From Mycogone perniciosa (taxonomy: Eukaryota; Ascomycota; Sordariomycetes; Hypocreales; Hypocreaceae): a stretch of DNA of 64,000 bases. This document shows positions 57,547 through 64,000 of the stretch, piece by piece (the stretch's first letter is position 1; the number at the start of each line of letters is the position of its first letter). The position numbers and the translations under genes are program-made. The stretch covers positions 186,001 to 250,000 of the forward strand of contig JAOALB010000051.1 in assembly GCA_025331125.1 (NCBI GenBank), given 5' to 3'. Below the pieces are notes generated by a model. The model was not told the DNA's origin, made no database searches, and worked only from the letters and a program-made list of their open reading frames with translations.

Positions 57547-60317
57547 GAACGAATCAGGGATCACGATGAGTCGATATGCGAGAACGGCGATGGGGCCTGC
57601 TTGGCCGCACAGAACGCAACATCTGGTCTTGTAAGGAATGAGGAATAGAGTATGCTCCCGGCAATAACAGTGGAGTGATTGACCTCTTCCCGTGTTCCTT
57701 AGTGAGTTGTTGGAGCGAGCTTTTGTTCAGGCATACGAATTTTGGGCAACTTGATATGAGTCTCGAGCTTCATCTTGCAATTCATATATCAGTACAGAGG
57801 AAATAATTCACCTCGCTGCTACTGTCGGGAGCATATTCTATCCCTCGTTGATGGCAATGATTATGGGAATGGTGATGGCCTTGGTGGCCTTGGAGACCAT
57901 TATATCCGTGTGTGTGAGGATATGCCCAGGCACGCTGGTCCAGACGGCAGACGGTGAGTTGATGTCCACCTAAACTGTCCATTAAACAGGGGGCCATTAC
58001 ATAGATGGGTATGGTGGTATGAAGGGTTTCCGGCTTTTCTATATTACCCCTGGCCAGAGATCGGTAGTGGGATGAAAATGCCATCGTACTTCACTCGCTC
58101 TCTGAAAACCCCGTTATCCTCGGGGAGGATTATCCGTCCTATTCTGACAATCTGCATACCAGGATATAGTACCACAACATGCAGCTGAATGAGACTGATG
58201 GAGACTAGTGTGATAGTGTTGACTTCTTTTCTTCTTTGTCCGTTTACTCTCGTAGAGTCGAATGCGGGCTTTGGGACTAGAGTATTGTTCTCGACCGGCT
58301 GGTAAATGGGGTCAAAGGACATGGCTAGGAAATGGTGACACAGCACTACCCTATACACGGCCAACGCATCCCATGCGACTGATATTGCAAAGTTTTTGGG
58401 CGTGTTTCCTCCGTAGAGCGTGAGATCTTTTAGCTGTTTTCCATCGTGCAGTTCTCCAGAGATACATATCTGCCTTGGGTCGTAGTATTTGTTGCTGTCC
58501 TAAGATGCCATTTGGTCGTGCCTGGATGATTCCGATCTGTGTTGACATGTAAAAGAAAAGTTTAGCAACACAGAGTTTTTCATTGTGCCCAGTATCGCAC
58601 AAATCAATATATAGCAATGACCACAAGGCGATACCGTGTCCATTGATTACACATTCGTATTGTTTATCGCAGCAAATCCACAGTGATACCATCCCTGGAG
58701 AAGCAAGCTGGTATTTGCACCGATATTTTGGCCTTGTCAATAAATATATTTGTTCTGGCAAGACTAAGCAAATATCCGATTAAACGAATATATCATTAAT
58801 ACATCAATTAACCACTAGGTTTAAGGCAAGTTTTAAGGTACCGCACTTGCGAACTCAGCAGGGCTTCTCTTTGGCCAGAATTCTTGAGAGTGACAGTCAT
58901 GCTCCTCCCGCAGACCCCAGGATTGTGTTTGCATCTAGTGAACCTAACGGGCATAGGGAATTATTGAAAATGACGAAGGAATATTATGAAGGTGTTATGA
59001 AGAAGACAGGAGCTATCTAGGTTGTGAAGGTTGAGGGAGAGACCATAAACAGGAATATCACGTGTATGTTCACGTGCTCACCAGCCTCTCCCATCTATGT
59101 ACTAGGTAGTCACTTGCTTGCACATTCACTGCCTAACAATGAAGAGTTGTATTAATGGGGAACTACCTTTATGAAACAGTCGAAATAGTGCTATTATTAG
59201 TACTTATTCTTGGCGCTCCGTGGGAGTCACTTTTGGATAGCTCACTAGTACGGAGTACGTCGTGGTGATATACACGTGATGATACATATAATCGCTTCAG
59301 CATCGAGACTACTTTTGCGCATACCCAGATGGCTTCTTTTCTTTTCTTTCTCCCTTATCCATAGACCAAAAGATCATGATGCCATTTCTAGCTTATTGTA
59401 ATCAGTATTGTGTTTGGGGACTTTAGCTGTCACAGTGGCCAATGCAGTGATCTGATCAGAAAACCCCTCCCATGGACTGGAATAAACCTGATTAACCGAG
59501 TGATAAAGAATTGCCAATGTTTCAAGTTCACGAACGATTATCGTTCTCAACCTTGAGGCCTCTCTTCTGTCACAATTCCTGCAGGCGACCGCTCCAGTAC
59601 ATGATACCTTCATGGGATAGGACCGGATGTGTCTTATCACCTACATGAACATATGCGTACAACTCTGCTGGTGGTTGGCACACTGATACAGCAAGAGTAA
59701 CATCACTCGTAAGTTTCGTATCGGCATAGACTAGCATGTATGTATGTATACTGCTGGCCAAGAGCATACATATATACGAGTAGTAGTACTACTCCGCAAG
59801 GATGTATGTAATTAATAATAGAACCAACAAGAGATTATGTTATGCATGTTTACTTACCATTTGAGATTGGAGAGTCCATAAACGCACGTCAGAACCACTC
59901 CTACTACTACCCACCAAGGTGACCATAAGATCTAAGTGGTCGTAAAACGATCGGGCGAGAAAGGGGATTACCTACCGGCAGTATTATGCATCTAGTATAG
60001 CAGTACTACTACATACTCGTATGTTCACCCCATCAGCTAATCTCCATAAACGATGAAACCCACTATGAACGGAAGGGTGTCGGGGACGTACGAGTATGCT
60101 TGATTCAACGGGGAAAATAATAATAGTTCCACCGAGCACGTTTGTGTGCAACATGGTATTGGTGCGTGCGATCCTTTGGTGGAGGAGACGGGCCGTATGT
60201 TGCAACTAATGAACAAAACATCTTAGCTCGGCTATAATAATTGTGCTGTAGGGTATCTAAAACGTGGCTTTTTGGAAGTGAGATGAGATGGTGTGGAATG
60301 CTAGCAAAGGGGATCGA

Positions 60318-60350
60318 AGATGGATGGATGGATGGACGGATGGACGGGAA
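60318..60350. repeat. GATG tetranucleotide run
   Basis: Five or more imperfect GATG/GACG units occur in succession, a simple microsatellite in non-coding DNA. Confidence 0.8.
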
Positions 60351-63300
60351 GAGACTCCCATTCTGTTTCAGCCAAAGAGAGGGCAGAGCACGCAATGGAG
60401 GCCTGGTGTTGGGTAGTATGCTGCTGACCCTCCGATCCTTTGGATATGTACAGCAATAAATCTCATTGCAACCTTGCTGATGAAGCATTATAGATTCATG
60501 GTGTATTTCAGGGTAAGGTCGAATGCACGTAGCCACACCGATGAAGCTCTATGGAGGGTGCTCATCTCAGCCGCATAGCACAAGATGACAGTATCACCGC
60601 GATTAATCATACCATATACGGAGTAGGATGGCCCGACATCGAGGCAGGTCACTCCATCCAATCCGATTGCATCGCCAAGTTCGCTTCGCCGTTTTATCCC
60701 ATGCCACCATCGCCAACGCACCCTGTCTTGCCTGTCTCGCGTGTATGTGTAGGGCCGAGGGTGCTCCGTGATGTACATACACATACATGTGCTGCTCCAT
60801 GTGCAACTATACAAGTACTCGTACGAGAGAAGGCTTCCGGTATCCGGCCGGTTGTTGGCCGGCAGCCAAGAGTCTCCTTCATGTGCGCCAGCAAATCGTA
60901 TTGCACATGGCAAAGCCTCCTAGACTAGGTAGGCTGGAGCGCCAGACGGCTTCGGCTTTGGCTTGGCTGGAGTGTGGGCGCCTCTAGAGCCTTGGCCGAG
61001 CGATCATCTGTGCTGCACAATAAAGTACTTACATGGCATCGGCCTATTATCTACATAAGAGTCAGATGTGGAATGCAGCCACTGGAGAAGCAGAAGCCAC
61101 TTTGCCACGCGGTGTCTCGCGATGGGGCGGATCGGCTTGGGACAAGGTTGAGACACGGGCATGCTCGGCCGTTTGATGGATGACTCCATTCGTTTACATG
61201 TTCGGTAGTACTCGTAGTAGCAATGAACGAGCCATCGGGAGCCTGCTCCTAATCCCGGTGCTCACTATTACTACTCGGACTATACTCGGACTATACTCGT
61301 AGAAGGTATTTTCCTGTCTTCTCTCTCCTCTCTCGGCGGCGTTCTCGGTCACTCACGGTCAAATATTGGTCCCGTGACATGAAGATTAGGAAAATCCCAT
61401 TTTTCAAACCCCTTCGCTGTATTTCCGAATTTATCATTAGCAGACGCACGATGGGGGGGAGGGGCGGCTCCATCTGCCCCAGAGAGAGGAGTCCCCCCCC
61501 ATCGAGTGATCTCGGCGCATCTCCCATAGTCCCAGCAAACAACCTTGAACTCCTCGTGTTGCCCGAGCGCAGCTGACGAAAATTTTCCTTGTTTTGCCTT
61601 TTGGGCGCCAACAAAAGGTAGGCGGGTATTTCTCCGGCGAACTCGTATGGTGCTGGTTCTATGTGGAGGTACGGCATACGGAAAAGTATGGAGCTCGCAA
61701 GGTTTTAATTGCCCTTTGCTAATGTACATGTACGATGTACGCTCTCGGCCCTATGTGCAAGTACTAGGTATGTACGGAGTAGGTTCCAACCAACGGCAGA
61801 AACACTGACCATTTGTTGGTTCGTGAGTTGACATTCGTTTCGAGATGATGGAGCACTTACATCCATACATAATACTCGTACATAGTACGAAGTAGCACAT
61901 GATTGTATAGCCGAGGCGAGTTCCGTGATTTTGCTGGTGGGGTTCGGGCCGGAGACGCGCATAGACGTGCTGGGTTGTGTATGGTCGGAAGAAGTAATAC
62001 GTGCATAGCAGTACTAGTATGTAGTCGTAGTACTCCGTAGTAGTAGTAGGAGGAGTACTCGTATTACAGGGAATATTGCAGGATCAGTCATTTGACTGCT
62101 CTCGTAAGAGACAGACGCGCTTTGTTGTTCTTACAAATGTAGTATTAGTGAACGGCAAAATATATTGACGAGCATGGGTCAGATAGCCCTATGTACTCCG
62201 TATAACTGCCAAATTTGAAAATCTTCAGTGTACGAGTAATAGTAATAATAGTAATGACAACGATTTGGACTAAAGCTTCGGGGATGAGCACGGCCGCGGC
62301 ACACCACGCTGAAGAATCAAGCCTGTGTCAATATGCGGCAAACCAACAACGCCTCATACGACACAGCATCTTTGGCAACATGGAATTACTAGTATATCCT
62401 AACCCCGACTATCAGAAACCTCCAACACCCTAGAGACCAAACAATGGTAGATCAACTACGAGTATGCATTCGGCCATCGGGACTACTATTCCGTATTGCA
62501 TGTAGTATTGATGTTCCCACTCACAAACCGCCGAGAAGGCGCCTGTAAGCAGAGCAAATAGCGTGGTCAGAAACGCTGTATGTGTGCTCCGTACGAGTAC
62601 TCCGGACGCAGTGCCTATAGCTAGTAGTATAATCCCATCAATCGCCCGGCCAAACAAGTCAGGTGGTTCTGTTGGTGGCTTTGCACAGAGTTCGGAGATG
62701 ATTCCAGATTGCAGATGCCAGATCCCTAATTGGCCTGCCAAGCCGCCCCTAGCTCGGTCAATTAAGACTGGGGCTTCTGGGACCTCTGGCAAAGTACGAC
62801 CGAATATTCGCCATTTGGGGTCATGGGCCGGAAATACAGGGGGCAATTCTCCAGCTTTTCTCCCCATTTGTCTCCCCAGAGAGAGCATGGACGCCCATGG
62901 GGAAGCAGAGGATGAGTGAGATACGAGCACGAGAGCCTTGTTGTTGTTGTCTTGTGTCTGTTGTCCAGGGAGAGAGGCCGCCTATACTCGTACCTCCGCA
63001 CATGCACCCCAAACTCTGCGGCCGCTCTATCCATAGCACTAACACTACCATGCTGTGTCTTGCTTGGTTATGGTTATGATAGTACTTCGTAGCAGTAGCA
63101 GCAGTAATAATGTTGTCATTGACTTTGGGTGGTGGCGTCTGTCGGCCTCGGTGGCTCGCTGTGACAGTGGGTGGAATGTTCTTCGGCCCAACCGTTTGAT
63201 CTATGGCCCCCAGGATGTCTCTTCATCACCACAGCCTGTCTTTCTCGATTGGAAATGGTCTGGGCGTTAGTGCTGCTATTACATCACCATACGAAGCAAG

Positions 63301-63386
63301 CAGAAGTTCCGGACGACGATTAGCTTGATGGAATGGAGCCTGGAAAGTAACATTACAGGTAACATCTGCAGCAATAAGATTTGCAG

Positions 63387-63408
63387 TCTGCAGTCTGCAG
63401 TCTACAGC
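63387..63408. repeat. GCAGTCT heptanucleotide repeat
   Basis: Three tandem units of GCAGTCT are followed by a diverged fourth (ACAGCCC). It is a short non-coding tandem repeat. Confidence 0.8.
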
Positions 63409-64000
63409 CCACGAGATGGATGCCAGGACTCCGTACTTTTCCATACTTTGTACACTGCCTATCTACGAACATCATCACTCAACATCTAGGCTTCTGTCAT
63501 CACCACTCACTTACCAGCCCAAACGGTTTGTGCTCGCCTTTTACGGAGTACCCTGAAAGGAAGAAAAGAAAAGAAAAACACACCATGTCGCTACCCCAAC
63601 TAAAACTACAGGACCCAGCAACCAAGCAGATGCCGGGGGCATGGACCCAACGGCCGGCCTTTCTCGGCGCTTCTCTGCTTCGCCTGCAAGCAGATCAACA
63701 AGGGGGGTTCAGTGGCCCGAGGGCTCTCAAGAGCTCTCAAGGGCTGCCAAAGAGCGCCAGACCAAGCCGTTTTCAGGGCTCTGCCCACTAATTAAAGCCC
63801 CGTGGCCGTCGGCCTTACTTCGTAGCCAGAAGCATCCGAGATCCACAAATCCCCATGCAGGCTTCCCCAGACGCGCTGGCTGGTCATTTTTGGCCCTGAA
63901 GCTCTCTGGCAGTCAGCACTCTGCCCTCTGCCCTCTGCATCCGTCACCCTCCTTTTCTCACCTCCATGAGGCTCCATCCCATCACGCAGAAAGGCCGCCA

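Larger units (their letters stand above)
57547..64000. other. Gene-poor right end with repeated short words
   Basis: About 6.4 kb contains no intact gene that I can support. The longest frames (136 codons near 58351-58761, 166 near 62430-62930) show no protein features and no good start context. It holds palindromic words (59249, 60615, 61773, 62030, 62196, 62588, 63430, 63543), a GGAT-type tetranucleotide run near 60318-60350, and a GCAGTCT triple repeat near 63387-63408. It may be upstream DNA of a gene to the right. Confidence 0.5.

Noticed and set aside
58351..58761. A 136-codon minus-strand frame in the gene-poor end
   Set aside because: No family resemblance, no introns or start context; AT-rich chance frame is the likelier explanation.
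62430..62930. A 166-codon minus-strand frame with a hydrophobic stretch
   Set aside because: The single membrane-like segment is not enough to support a gene, and neighbouring frames are equally open.
1..64000. Transposon, CRISPR or tRNA genes
   Set aside because: I looked for long terminal or inverted repeats, spaced direct repeats and tRNA B-box patterns and found none that held up by eye; only simple short tandem repeats and palindromic words were visible.

Overview
The window is filamentous ascomycete (Pezizomycotina) DNA. The evidence is short 50-80 nt spliceosomal introns with GTRAGT donors and CTAAC/CTGAC branch sites, and families largely confined to such fungi: HET, 2EXR, Zn2Cys6 regulators, UstYa/DUF3328, PTH11-like rhodopsin domain, an Acu/Na,K-type P-ATPase pair and a THI5-type pyrimidine synthase with a eukaryotic TPP riboswitch. 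Gene content suggests Sordariomycetes, perhaps Hypocreales; this is inference. All gene models below were spliced by hand and checked for phase.

Left part (1-15.8 kb): a truncated aldehyde dehydrogenase (-), a sugar transporter (+) convergent with a Zn2Cys6 regulator (-), about 3.3 kb without a recognisable gene, a HET-domain protein, an aldo-keto reductase, a second Zn2Cys6 regulator and a 2EXR protein.

Middle (17-34.8 kb): a secreted or accessory set. It holds a GH92 alpha-mannosidase, a decayed GFA-domain fragment, a paraoxonase-like gene with two in-frame TAG codons, a secreted M14 carboxypeptidase, a UstYa-like membrane protein, a secreted type B carboxylesterase, a PTH11-like membrane protein, an alpha/beta hydrolase, and the thiamine gene THI5/NMT1 with a TPP riboswitch in a 5' UTR intron.

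Right part (35.5-54.6 kb): ion and phosphate transport. Two type IIC-like P-ATPases (one with 8 exons, one intronless) flank a GNAT acetyltransferase and a PHO84-type phosphate transporter. They are followed by a KHA1-like K+/H+ antiporter. These genes look housekeeping: long, GC-rich in coding sequence, intact.

The last 9 kb (54.6-64 kb) has no intact gene that I can support. It contains a decayed UDP-glycosyltransferase relic at about 56.2-57.55 kb and many copies of short palindromic words (TACGGAGTA, TACGAAGTA, TACTCGTA). The same words are scattered through nearly every long intergenic region of the window.
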